Of a stretch of DNA of 45,829 nt, positions 33,271 through 41,217 are shown in pieces. Under the pieces are notes generated by a model. It was given only the letters and a program-made list of their open reading frames with translations, was not told where the DNA came from and did no database searches. The translations under genes and the position numbers were made by a program. Source of the stretch: AC-37 sp036382905 (lineage in GTDB: Bacteria; Actinomycetota; Thermoleophilia; Solirubrobacterales; Thermoleophilaceae); assembly GCA_036382905.1 (NCBI GenBank), contig DASVPL010000101.1, positions 1 to 45,829 on the forward strand, read 5' to 3'. Within the stretch, counting starts at the first letter, position 1. Every line of letters starts with the position of its first letter.

Positions 33271-33306
33271 GAAAACAAGTTCGCCGGCCCCGAAGGACCG
33301 GCGAAC
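33271..33306 (-). terminator. Intrinsic terminator after tRNA-Asn, UUCG tetraloop
   Basis: On the minus strand the stem GTTCGCCGGTCC pairs with GGGCCGGCGAAC (12 bp with one G-U) around the loop TTCG, at 33306-33279. It is followed by TTGTTTTC (33278-33271). A stable UUCG loop plus a T-rich tail makes this a strong Rho-independent terminator, 42 bases after the tRNA 3' end. It would end the transcript of rpoD, HNH and tRNA-Asn. Confidence 0.8.
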
Positions 33307-33348
33307 GAACGTTCCGGAACCTTGCGGAAGGTGCCGAACGCTTGAAAG

Positions 33349-33421
33349 CTGCGGGGGTGGGACTCGAACCCACAACCATCGCCTTAACAGGGCGCCGCTC
33401 TGCCGATTGAGCTACCCCGCA
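33349..33421 (-). tRNA. tRNA-Asn (anticodon GTT)
   Basis: 73 bases, CCA not encoded. Acceptor TGCGGGG/CCCCGCA, D-arm with GCTC/GAGC, anticodon loop CTGTTAA (GTT), T-arm GTGGG-TTCGAGT-CCCAC, discriminator G. The outermost anticodon-stem pair is a G-A mismatch, slightly unusual. The first ten bases overlap the 3' end of the HNH gene, whose TAG stop is formed by tRNA positions 8-10. It is transcribed in the same direction as HNH and rpoD and is ended by the UUCG terminator. Confidence 0.92.
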
Positions 33422-33792
33422 ACGAGGGCCGACAGGTTAGCGGCTCCCCCCTCGATCTCGGCGTGGCAGTTCGCGCACACGAGCACGCACTTTCGAGCCT
33501 CCTCGCGCGCCCGCTCGAGCGACCGGGTGTGGCCACGACGGGCGATCGCGAACGACTTCTCGGACGGGTCCACGTGGTGGAAGTGCAGCGCGGCGACGCA
33601 GCGGTCGTACCCACATAGGACGCAGCGTCCACCCGCCTCCTGCACAAGCAGCTCCTTGATCTGGCGGCGCCGCCGCGCGACGCGCTCCATCCGGCAGCGC
33701 GTGCACCTGTAGTAGCCCCGGCCCTCGAGGACGAAGTCGACCTCACCGTGAGTGCGACACTCGCGCTTTACACGGCGAAGCGACCGTTCCAT
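33412..33792 (-). CDS. HNH endonuclease, probably SOS-regulated
   Basis: 126 residues from ATG 33792. The N-terminal part has CRTHGEVDFV and YYRCTRCR, forming one Cys pair set, and a basic stretch (VARRRRQIKEL). The HNH core reads CVLCGYDRC, LHFHHVDPSEK (catalytic His-His with Asp), then CVLVCANCHAEIE. The two CxxC pairs bind zinc and the His-His-Asn/His motif binds the catalytic metal. Small HNH proteins of this kind are common in actinobacteria, with unknown DNA targets. A LexA-like box sits 34-51 bases upstream. The stop codon lies within the tRNA-Asn gene, so the gene and tRNA must share a transcript or collide. Confidence 0.85.
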   Translation of the reverse strand: MERSLRRVKRECRTHGEVDFVLEGRGYYRCTRCRMERVARRRRQIKELLVQEAGGRCVLCGYDRCVAALHFHHVDPSEKSFAIARRGHTRSLERAREEARKCVLVCANCHAEIEGGAANLSALVAG

Positions 33793-33825
33793 GACCGGAA
33801 GGTACGGTCTGGATCGGACGGAAGA

Positions 33826-33843
33826 GACGAACGTACGTTCGTC
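33826..33843. promoter_or_regulatory. LexA (SOS) box-like palindrome upstream of the HNH gene
   Basis: GACGAACGTACGTTCGTC is a perfect 18-bp palindrome containing CGAAC-N4-GTTCG, which matches the SOS box of Gram-positive bacteria (CGAACRNRYGTTYC, or TCGAAC-N4-GTTCGA in mycobacteria). It lies between the rpoD stop and the HNH ATG, 33 bases before the latter, an ideal place for repression. It could instead act as a weak rpoD terminator (7-bp stem, GTAC loop), but the following bases (TCTCTTCC) are only partly T-rich. Confidence 0.65.
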
Positions 33844-33853
33844 CCTGGAACCC

Positions 33854-34822
33854 CTACTGCTCGATGTCTTCCTTGAGCTTCTCGGCCTCGCGCGAGTTCT
33901 TCAGCTTCGAGAGCGTCTTCGACTCGATCTGGCGCACGCGCTCGCGCGTCACGCCGACCTCGGTGCCGATCGCCTCGAGCGTCATCGGCTCGTCCGACGC
34001 CAGGCCGTAGCGCAGCTCGAGCACGCGGCGCTCGCGCCACTGGAGCGACTTCAGCGCGGCCTCGAGGTCGCGCTGGCGCATTCCCTCGGACACGACCTCC
34101 AGGGGCGCCTCGGCCTCGTCGCCCTCGATGAAGTCCGCCAGCCGCGACTCGCCCTCGGCGGGTCCGACCGGTGTCTCGAGCGACACCGGCTCGCGACCGA
34201 GCTCGAGAATCTCCTCGACCTGCGTGGGCGTCATCTCCACCTCGGGAGCGATCTCCTCGGGGGTCGGCTCGCGGCCGAGCTTCTGGTTCAGCGCGCGGCG
34301 CGCGCGACCCACGCGGTTCATCCGCTCGACCATGTGGACCGGGATCCGGATCGTGCGCGACTGGTCTGCGAGCGCGCGGGTGATGCCCTGGCGGATCCAC
34401 CACGTCGCGTACGTCGAGAACTTGAAGCCTCGCCGCCAGTCGAACTTCTCGACCGCGCGGATCAGCCCCAGGTTGCCCTCCTGGATCAGGTCGAGCAGCG
34501 TCAGGCCGCGCCCGGTGTAGCGCTTGGCGATCGACACGACGAGGCGCAGGTTCGCCTCGATCAGCTGGTTCTTGGCCTCCATGTCGTTGGCCTCGACGCG
34601 CTTGGCCAGGCGGACCTCGTCCTCCTTGGTCAGCAGGCGCACCTTGCCGATCGACTTCAGGTAGTTGCGGACCGCGTCGTCGGCGCCGCCCTCAGGCTGT
34701 GCGGCAGGGACGCCGGCCGTAACGACCCCGCCCTCGTCGAACAGGTCCGGCACCTTGGCCGTCCGCGGCTCCCGCTCGGGCGCCTCCGGGTCGTCCAGCC
34801 GTGCCGAGTTCAGGTCGTTCAT
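33854..34822 (-). CDS. rpoD: Principal sigma-70 family RNA polymerase sigma factor RpoD
   Basis: 322 residues. Region 1.2 starts with DDAVRNYLKSIGKVRLLT; region 2 shows NLRLVVSIAKRY, LDLIQEGNLGLIRAVEKFD, and GFKFSTYATWWIRQGI (-10 recognition, melting); region 3 has RIPVHMVERMNR; region 4 ends with LRYGL, TLEAIGTEVGVTRERVRQIESKTLSKLK (-35 recognition). All are intact. Compared with E. coli RpoD it lacks region 1.1 and the non-conserved insert, as is usual for short actinobacterial primary or HrdB-type sigmas. The start ATG 34822 overlaps the dnaG stop as ATGA, the classical dnaG-rpoD macromolecular synthesis arrangement. Confidence 0.93.
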   Translation of the reverse strand: MNDLNSARLDDPEAPEREPRTAKVPDLFDEGGVVTAGVPAAQPEGGADDAVRNYLKSIGKVRLLTKEDEVRLAKRVEANDMEAKNQLIEANLRLVVSIAKRYTGRGLTLLDLIQEGNLGLIRAVEKFDWRRGFKFSTYATWWIRQGITRALADQSRTIRIPVHMVERMNRVGRARRALNQKLGREPTPEEIAPEVEMTPTQVEEILELGREPVSLETPVGPAEGESRLADFIEGDEAEAPLEVVSEGMRQRDLEAALKSLQWRERRVLELRYGLASDEPMTLEAIGTEVGVTRERVRQIESKTLSKLKNSREAEKLKEDIEQ

Positions 34823-36579
34823 ACCGCCTGTCCCATCAGCTCGTTGATCTGGTCCTTGATTCGCATCTGCTCCGGGCCGAGTTCACGCAATCGTCCCAGA
34901 TCGCCGTCGCGCTGTGCGCGGCGGATCTGGCGCTGCACGCGATCGAGCGCGAGCTGCTCGAAAGCCAGCGCGAGCGAGCGCGGGTCCCCGTCCTGCTCGC
35001 GCATCGCCACGTCGGTGATGAGCGCGGTGAGCGGCGGGTCGTCGATCGGGAGATCGGCGAGGGGGTCGTCAGCGTGCTTGACGAGGTGCGCGCGGCCACG
35101 GCGCAGCACGTCCGAGGAGAAGTAGTCGGCGTCGACTCGCTCGAGGTACTCGCGCCCGAGCTCCCCGGCGGCGACGCACATGGCGAGGAAGCTGCGCTCG
35201 CGACGCTCGAAGGCGTCGGTGGGCAGCGGAGCGGCGGCCGGCTCGGCCTCGCGCGCGACGGGGCGCGGGCGCTGCGGAGCGGCGACCTGGGAGGTGACGT
35301 AATCGGAGGGCACATCCAACCTGTCGGCAAGAAAGCCCACGAGGTCATCCCTTGTTGCGGAATTTGCGGGCAGCGCCGCGACGAGTGGGCGCACCTGCTC
35401 GAGCGCGCGGTCGCGCCCGCGGGGCGATCCGAGGTCGGCCTGCGCCACCACCCGGCGCGCCTCAAAGTCGGGAACGAGGCGCGCTGAGTCGATCCGGCGC
35501 GCGAACTCGCCGGAGCCCTCGCCCGCGATCAGGTCGGCCGGATCGGCGCCCTCGGGCATGTCGACGACGCGCAGCTCGAGGTCGAGGTCGCGCGCGCCAC
35601 GCGCACCGCGGCGCATGGCGTCCTGGCCGGCGCGGTCGGCGTCGAGCGCCAGGTAGACCGTTCCGTCCTTACCGACGCGCTGCGCCAGTGTCGTCAGCTG
35701 CTGCTGCGTCAGGGCAGTTCCCATGATCGCCACGCTTTCGGTTATCCCCGCCTGGTGCAGCGCAAGCACATCCGTGTACCCCTCAACGGCAACAATCCTT
35801 CCCCTCTTGGCCGCCGTGGACGCTGCGCGGTCGATGCCGAACAGCTGGCGGCCCTTATGGTAGAGCTCGTTTTCGGACGTGTTGAGATATTTCGGCCGCT
35901 GATCCTCTCTCAATGAGCGCGCGCCGAATCCCAGCACCCGGCCGCGGTAGTCCGCCAGCGGGAACATGATGCGCCCGCGGAAGCGGTCGTAGACCCCGCC
36001 GCGCGTGCCCCGCTGCGCCAGTCCGGCGGCCGCCAGCTCCTCCTGACTGAAGCCGTCCCGCTGTGCAGCGGTCAAAAGCTTGTCCCATGCGCTCGGGGAA
36101 TAGCCGATCCGGAACTCGCGCAGGATCGCCTCGCCGAACCCGCGTCCTGCTAGGTAGTCGCGCGCGGTGCGCGCCTCGTCGGTCTCCCAAAGATGGCGCA
36201 CGTAGAACGCCGTCGCGCGCTCCACGAGCGACTGGAGCCGCTCGAGCCGCTTGCGGCGCTCCTCGGCCTGCGGGTCCTCCTGCTCGCGCTTGAGCTCTAC
36301 CCGGTAGCGGTCGGCCAGGTACTCGACCGACTCCTTGAAGTCGAGCGCCTCGGTGGACTCGACGAACCGGATCGCGTCCCCGCCCTCGCCGCAGCCGAAG
36401 CAGTGGTAGAGCTTGTGCTCGGCGTCCACCGTGAACGACGGGGTGCGCTCGTCGTGGAACGGGCAGAGCCCGCTCCACTTGCTCCCGACCCGCTTCAGGT
36501 CGGTGCGCGCCCCCACCAGCTCGACCATGTCCACGGCTTCCTTGACGCGTTCGATCGAGTCCTTGGTGTAGAGCGCCAT
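34819..36579 (-). CDS. dnaG: DNA primase DnaG
   Basis: 586 residues. N-terminal CHC2 zinc finger with ligands C39, H42, C60 and C63 (CPFHDERTPSF...HCFGCG). The RNA polymerase core follows (YLADRYRVELKRE, GFGARSL, PKYLNTSEN), with the TOPRIM domain EGYTDVLALHQAG and DADRAGQDAM carrying the metal-binding acids. The C-terminal helicase-binding part is helical. It makes RNA primers at the fork with DnaB. Located after a DsbA-like gene with a 12-base gap and overlapping rpoD. The ATG 36579 gives the usual MALYTKDSIERV N-terminus of the family. Confidence 0.96.
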   Translation of the reverse strand: MALYTKDSIERVKEAVDMVELVGARTDLKRVGSKWSGLCPFHDERTPSFTVDAEHKLYHCFGCGEGGDAIRFVESTEALDFKESVEYLADRYRVELKREQEDPQAEERRKRLERLQSLVERATAFYVRHLWETDEARTARDYLAGRGFGEAILREFRIGYSPSAWDKLLTAAQRDGFSQEELAAAGLAQRGTRGGVYDRFRGRIMFPLADYRGRVLGFGARSLREDQRPKYLNTSENELYHKGRQLFGIDRAASTAAKRGRIVAVEGYTDVLALHQAGITESVAIMGTALTQQQLTTLAQRVGKDGTVYLALDADRAGQDAMRRGARGARDLDLELRVVDMPEGADPADLIAGEGSGEFARRIDSARLVPDFEARRVVAQADLGSPRGRDRALEQVRPLVAALPANSATRDDLVGFLADRLDVPSDYVTSQVAAPQRPRPVAREAEPAAAPLPTDAFERRERSFLAMCVAAGELGREYLERVDADYFSSDVLRRGRAHLVKHADDPLADLPIDDPPLTALITDVAMREQDGDPRSLALAFEQLALDRVQRQIRRAQRDGDLGRLRELGPEQMRIKDQINELMGQAV

Positions 36580-36591
36580 GGGTCCTGGAGG

Positions 36592-37323
36592 CTAGTCGCC
36601 GAGGGCTGCTTCGAGGGCCTTGGTCACCTCTCCGAGCGAGACCTCGTCCGCCTCCAGCTTCCGGAACGTTGCGGCCGAGCCCGCCCGGAGGATCACGAGC
36701 GTGGGCGTGCCCTCCACCCCGGCCCGCTCGCCCTCGGCCTTCGCGGCGTCGATCTGCTGCGTCGGCTCCATCCCGCTGCGCGCAGCAAGGGCCTTCGGCA
36801 CATCGAGCCCGGCAGCCCGGCCGATCCGGCCCAGGTACTCGTCGTCCACCCAGCCGTCGTTCTCGGCGCCCTGGTTGCGATAGATCAGGTCCACCACCTG
36901 GAAGAGCCGCCCCTGCATCCCCGCGGCCGCCGCGAAGCGCATCGCCTCGGTGGAGTCGGGCCCGATGAAGTCGAGGCCGCGGAAGTTGATCCTGACCTTC
37001 CCCGGCCGCACGTAGCGCCTGACCACCTCCGGCATCACCTCGCGGCTGTACTCGCCGCAGAAGGGACACTGGAGGTCGGCGAACTCCGCGAGCGTTACCT
37101 TCGCGCCCGAGTCGCCGAGCAGTGGGCCCCGCTGCGGTATCCCGCGGTAGAGAGCCTGCACCTCGGCCACGCCCTCGGGCGGCCCGGTCGTGGTCCCCGT
37201 GCCCCCGCCCGTCCGGCTCACCCCGATCCCGATCCCGATCAGGATCGCCACGAGCAGCGCGCTCGCCCCGAACAGCCACAGCCTGCGACGGCGGCGCTCG
37301 GCGAGTGCGGCCGCGTCCGTCAC
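36592..37323 (-). CDS. Membrane-anchored DsbA-like thiol-disulfide protein
   Basis: 243 residues from GTG 37323. A basic N-terminus (AERRRRRLW) and one membrane helix (about 16-34) orient the catalytic domain outside. The thioredoxin fold with helical insert shows FADLQCPFCGEYS (C86-P-F-C89) and the cis-Pro loop VEGTPTLVI. The CPFC active site and layout are those of actinobacterial DsbA-like proteins (Thioredoxin_4 family), which catalyse disulfide formation in exported proteins, probably with VKOR. The GTG overlaps the stop of a 54-aa membrane protein (GTGA), so both are translationally coupled. It precedes dnaG by 12 bases. Confidence 0.92.
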   Translation of the reverse strand: MTDAAALAERRRRRLWLFGASALLVAILIGIGIGVSRTGGGTGTTTGPPEGVAEVQALYRGIPQRGPLLGDSGAKVTLAEFADLQCPFCGEYSREVMPEVVRRYVRPGKVRINFRGLDFIGPDSTEAMRFAAAAGMQGRLFQVVDLIYRNQGAENDGWVDDEYLGRIGRAAGLDVPKALAARSGMEPTQQIDAAKAEGERAGVEGTPTLVILRAGSAATFRKLEADEVSLGEVTKALEAALGD

Positions 37324-37484
37324 GAATTCTCTGCGGACGCTCCCTCGGCAGCCGCCGCCTGCTCGCGCTTGCGCCGCCGGCGGTCGGTGAACAGCACGAC
37401 GGCGATGAACGACAGGAACGGGCCGAGGTAGATCAGCAAGTCGATGACCCAGTGTCCGCCGGCGCCATGAGCGAGATAGACCAT
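37320..37484 (-). CDS. 54-residue membrane protein upstream of the DsbA-like gene
   Basis: ATG 37484 to TGA 37320. The peptide starts MVYLAHGAGGHWVIDLL, has one hydrophobic helix (about residues 12-33, LLIYLGPFLSFIAVVLF), then a strongly basic patch (TDRRRRKRE) and an Ala/Glu-rich tail. By the positive-inside rule the C-terminus faces the cytoplasm. The stop overlaps the start of the DsbA-like gene as GTGA, so the pair is coupled; an accessory role in thiol oxidation or membrane anchoring is inferred. The reading frame is too short for most gene finders. Confidence 0.7.
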   Translation of the reverse strand: MVYLAHGAGGHWVIDLLIYLGPFLSFIAVVLFTDRRRRKREQAAAAEGASAENS

Positions 37485-37521
37485 TGTTTTCACAATACGC
37501 GCGCGGTCGCCCTCGGGATCC

Positions 37522-38526
37522 CTAGAACCCCTGCGGCACCGACAGATCGCTGAACACGCGCACCGCGAAGCGGTCGGTCATCCCCGCGAGGTAGTCCACG
37601 ACGCGCTCCGCCTCGCTCGCACCCGCGACCAGCGCCGGCGGCGGGTTCTCGGCGTAGTGCGCGAACAGCGTGCGCAGCATCCGCTCGATCCGCGGGTGCT
37701 CGCTGCGGGCGGTCGCCCCGAGGTAGACGCGGTCGAACATGAACGCGCGCAGGCGGTCCATCGCCGCGCCGACCTCCGGACCCTGGACGATCGCCCCGGC
37801 GTCCGCCGAGCGCTCCACGAGGTCGCGCACCAGCGTGTCGATCCGCCGCGACCCGGTCTCGCCGAGGACCTCGATCTCCTCGACCGGCAGCTCCTCGCGC
37901 ACGATCACCCCGGCGCGGATCGCGTCGTCGATGTCGTGGTTGATGTAGGCGATGCGGTCCACCAGCCGCACTATCTGGCCTTCCAGCGTGGCCGGCTTCT
38001 CGGGGCCCGTGTGGCGCAGGATCCCGTCGCGTACCTGCTCGGTGAGGTTGAGCCCGGCGCCGTCGCGCTCGATCCGCTCGACCACGCGCAGCGAGTGGTG
38101 GTTGTGGCGGAAGCCGAACCCGTAGCGCTCGCGCAGGCATGCGTCGACCACGCTCTCCCCCACGTGCCCGAACGGCGGGTGGCCGAGGTCGTGCCCGAGC
38201 GCGATCGCCTCGGTCAGGTCCTCGTTCAGCGCGAGCGCGCGCGCGACCGTGCGCGCGATGCCGGTGGCCTCGAGCGTGTGGGTGAGGCGCGTGCGGTAGT
38301 GGTCGCCCTCGGGCGAGATGAACACCTGCGTCTTGTGCTTGAGCCGACGGAACGCCTTGGAGTGCACGATGCGGTCGCGATCGCGCTGGAACGGCGTGCG
38401 CATCGGCGAGTCCTCCTCCGCCACCGCGCGGCGCGCCGGGTACGAGCGCTCGGCCCGCGGCGAGAGGTTGGCGTCCTCCCAGGCTCGGAGGCGATCGTGG
38501 AACTCGGGTGTGGAGACGACGGGCAC
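37522..38526 (-). CDS. dgt: Deoxyguanosinetriphosphate triphosphohydrolase-like protein (HD domain)
   Basis: 334 residues from GTG 38526. HD-domain metal site: HTLEATGIAR (first His), ALGHDLGHPPFGH (the HD pair) and INHDIDDAI (last Asp). The N-terminus has the family hallmark SKAFRRLKHKTQVF and the FISPEGDHYRTRLTHTLEA stretch. dNTPases of this family hydrolyse dNTPs to nucleoside and triphosphate, controlling pool balance. The length is typical for the type-2 family in actinobacteria. It lies between ppdK and the small membrane gene, all on the minus strand, at the usual position near dnaG. Confidence 0.93.
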   Translation of the reverse strand: MPVVSTPEFHDRLRAWEDANLSPRAERSYPARRAVAEEDSPMRTPFQRDRDRIVHSKAFRRLKHKTQVFISPEGDHYRTRLTHTLEATGIARTVARALALNEDLTEAIALGHDLGHPPFGHVGESVVDACLRERYGFGFRHNHHSLRVVERIERDGAGLNLTEQVRDGILRHTGPEKPATLEGQIVRLVDRIAYINHDIDDAIRAGVIVREELPVEEIEVLGETGSRRIDTLVRDLVERSADAGAIVQGPEVGAAMDRLRAFMFDRVYLGATARSEHPRIERMLRTLFAHYAENPPPALVAGASEAERVVDYLAGMTDRFAVRVFSDLSVPQGF

Positions 38527-38560
38527 GGTCCTGATTGTCTCAGGGCCGGCGGCGGCGGAT

Positions 38561-41206
38561 CTAGCCCCCGCGCGCGATGCTCGCCTGCGCGGCCGCCACG
38601 CGGGCGATCGGCACGCGGTACGGCGAGCAGCTCACGTAGTCGAGCCCAGCCATGTGGAAGAAGTCGATCGACTCCGGGTCGCCGCCGTGCTCGCCGCAGA
38701 TGCCGAGCTTCAGGTTCGGCTTTGCCTCGCGGCCCGTCCACGCCGCCAGCCGCACGAGCCAGCCGACGCCCGGCTTGTCGATCGTCTCGAACGGGCTGCG
38801 ATCGACGATCCGCTCCTCGAGATAGCGCGAGAGGAAGCCGCCCTCGACGTCGTCGCGCGAAAAGCCCAGCGCGGTCTGGGTCAGGTCGTTGGTGCCGAAC
38901 GAGAAGAAGTCGGCCACGTCCGCGATCCGGTCGGCCACGAAGCACGCGCGCGGTAGCTCGATCATCGTCCCCACCGTCAGGTCGAGCCCCTCCCCGCCCT
39001 CCTCGCTCACCACGCGCTCGACGAGCTTGCGCATGATCTCGAGCTCGGCCTCGTAGGCGACCAGCGGGATCATCAGCTCGAGCCGCGGCGCGTCCCCGCT
39101 GCGCTCGCGCACGGCCTTCGCGGCGCGGACGATCGCGTGCACCTGCATCGCGTAGATCTCCGGGTGCACGATCCCGAGCCGGCAGCCGCGCGTGCCAAGC
39201 ATCGGGTTGGTCTCGTGCAGCACGTGCACGCGGTCGAGCGTGCGCTCGAGCTCCTCGAGGTCGGGCGTCTGCTCGATCCGTGCGCGCTCGACCTGGTGGC
39301 TCAGCTCCTCGACGTCCGGGAGGAACTCGTGGAGCGGCGGGTCGAGCAGGCGGATCGTGACCGGCAGGCCGGCCATCACCTCGAAGATCCCCTCGAAGTC
39401 GCGCTGCTGGAGCGGCAGCAGGTCGGCGAGCCAGCGGTCGCGCTCCTCGTCCTCGGCGGCCATGATCATCGCGCGCATCTTCGGCTGGCGGTCGGCGGCC
39501 ATGAACATGTGCTCGGTCCGGCAGAGGCCGATGCCCTCGGCGCCGAACTCGCGCGCCCGGCGCGCGTCCTCCGGCGTGTCAGCGTTCGTGCGCACGCCGA
39601 GGCGGCGGACCTCGTCCGACCACTCGAGCACGCGCTCGAAGTTGGCGTCGACCTCGGGCTCGACCAGCGGCACGTCGTCCACAGTGATCACCCCGTCGGT
39701 GCCGTCGATCGCAATCAGGTCGCCCTCGTGCAGGACCGTCCCGTTCACGCGCGCCTCGCCGCTGGCCAGGTCGATCTCGAGCTTGGACACGCCGGCCACG
39801 CACGGCCGCCCCATCCCGCGCGCGACGAGCGCCGCGTGGCTCGCCTTGCCGCCCTCGGAGGTCACGATCCCGCGCGCGGCCCAGAAGCCGGCCACGTCGT
39901 CGGCCTCGGTGAACGGCCGCATCAGCACCACCGCGCGGCCGGACTCCGCGGCCTCGACCGCGCGCTCGGCGCTGAACACGATCTCGCCCTTGGCGGCGCC
40001 CGGCGACGCGTTGACCCCGCGCGCCAGCACCGTGTAGTCGGCGTCGCGGCCGAAGGTCGGGTGCAGGAGCGCGTCGAGCGAGTTGGCGTCGATGGTCGCG
40101 AGGGCCTCCTCGCGGGTGAGGAGGCTTTCGCCCACCGCGTCGACGGCGAACCGCACGGCCGCCTGCGCCGGGCGCTTGGCGTTGCGCGTCTGGAGCATGT
40201 AGAGGCGGCCCTCCTCCACCGTGAACTCGGTGTCCTGCATGTCCTTGTAGTGGCCCTCGAGCGTGCGCAGGATGTCCATTAGCTCGGCGTGCGCGGCGGG
40301 CATCGCGTCGCGCATCTCGGACAGGTCGCGCGGCGTGCGCACGCCTGACACCACGTCCTCGCCCTGGGCGTTCACGAGGAAGTCGCCGGACGGCTCCGGC
40401 GCACCGGTGATCTCGTCGCGCGAGAACCCGACGCCCGAGCACGACGTGTCGCCCTTGTTGCCGAACACCATCTGCTGCACGTTCACCGCGGTGCCCCAGT
40501 CGTCGGGGATCCGGTTGATCCGCCGGTACTCCACCGCGCGCGCCCCGGTCCAGGACTCGAACACCGCGCGGATCGCGTGGCGCAGCTGCTCGCGCGGGTC
40601 CTGCGGGAACTCCTCGCCGGTCTGCGCGCGGTAGAGCTCCTTGAAGCTGTCGGTCAGCGCACGCAGGTCGTCGACGGACAGCTCGGTGTCGAGCTTCACG
40701 CCGGCGCTGCGCTTGCGCTCGGCGATCGCCTCCTCGATCAACTCGCCCGGCACGCCGCGGCACACGTTCCCGAACATCTGCGCGAAGCGGCGGTAGGAGT
40801 CCCAGGCGAAGCGCTCGTTGCCGGTCGCCGCGGCGAGGCCCTCCACCGAGCTGTTGGTGAGGCCCAGGTTGAGGACCGTGTCCATCATCCCGGGCATCGA
40901 CTCGCGCGCGCCCGAGCGAACCGACACGAGCAGCGGGTCGGCCGGGTCGCCGAGCCGCTTGCCGGCTCGCTCCTCGAGCCGCTCCAGCGCGCAAGACACC
41001 TGCTCCTCGAGGTCCGCCGGCTCCACCTTGCCGGCGCTCAGGTAGGCCACGCACGCCTCGGTGGTGATCGTGAAGCCGGCGGGAACGCGGTCGGGACCGA
41101 GCACGCGCGTCATCTCCGCGACGTTCGCCCCCTTGCCTCCGAGCAGGTCGCGCATCTCGCGCGAGCCCTCGTGGAAGTCGTAGACCAGCTTGCTCGGGGC
41201 CCCCAC
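38561..41206 (-). CDS. ppdK: Pyruvate, phosphate dikinase
   Basis: 881 residues from GTG 41206, giving the usual N-terminus KLVYDFHEGSREMRDLLGGKGANVAEM. The ATP-grasp domain is followed by the phospho-carrier site TSEGGKASHAALVARGMGRPCV, with the phosphorylated His in SHAAL, and by the PEP-binding barrel: GIGLCRTEHMFM, NPMLGTRGCRLG, and LPRACFVAD...FFSFGTNDLTQTALGFSRDD, ending in GICGEHGGDP with the catalytic Cys. The enzyme interconverts pyruvate, ATP and Pi with PEP, AMP and PPi. All catalytic motifs are intact. The longer upstream frame overlaps recO and lacks a plausible start. It lies 11 bases after recO on the same strand. Confidence 0.96.
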   Translation of the reverse strand: MGAPSKLVYDFHEGSREMRDLLGGKGANVAEMTRVLGPDRVPAGFTITTEACVAYLSAGKVEPADLEEQVSCALERLEERAGKRLGDPADPLLVSVRSGARESMPGMMDTVLNLGLTNSSVEGLAAATGNERFAWDSYRRFAQMFGNVCRGVPGELIEEAIAERKRSAGVKLDTELSVDDLRALTDSFKELYRAQTGEEFPQDPREQLRHAIRAVFESWTGARAVEYRRINRIPDDWGTAVNVQQMVFGNKGDTSCSGVGFSRDEITGAPEPSGDFLVNAQGEDVVSGVRTPRDLSEMRDAMPAAHAELMDILRTLEGHYKDMQDTEFTVEEGRLYMLQTRNAKRPAQAAVRFAVDAVGESLLTREEALATIDANSLDALLHPTFGRDADYTVLARGVNASPGAAKGEIVFSAERAVEAAESGRAVVLMRPFTEADDVAGFWAARGIVTSEGGKASHAALVARGMGRPCVAGVSKLEIDLASGEARVNGTVLHEGDLIAIDGTDGVITVDDVPLVEPEVDANFERVLEWSDEVRRLGVRTNADTPEDARRAREFGAEGIGLCRTEHMFMAADRQPKMRAMIMAAEDEERDRWLADLLPLQQRDFEGIFEVMAGLPVTIRLLDPPLHEFLPDVEELSHQVERARIEQTPDLEELERTLDRVHVLHETNPMLGTRGCRLGIVHPEIYAMQVHAIVRAAKAVRERSGDAPRLELMIPLVAYEAELEIMRKLVERVVSEEGGEGLDLTVGTMIELPRACFVADRIADVADFFSFGTNDLTQTALGFSRDDVEGGFLSRYLEERIVDRSPFETIDKPGVGWLVRLAAWTGREAKPNLKLGICGEHGGDPESIDFFHMAGLDYVSCSPYRVPIARVAAAQASIARGG

Positions 41207-41217
41207 GCGGGGCGAGT

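Noticed and set aside
33302..33315. Second LexA-like motif CGAAC-GAAC-GTTCC
   Set aside because: It overlaps the UUCG terminator and lies upstream of no gene in a sensible orientation; one half-site mismatched. Probably chance.
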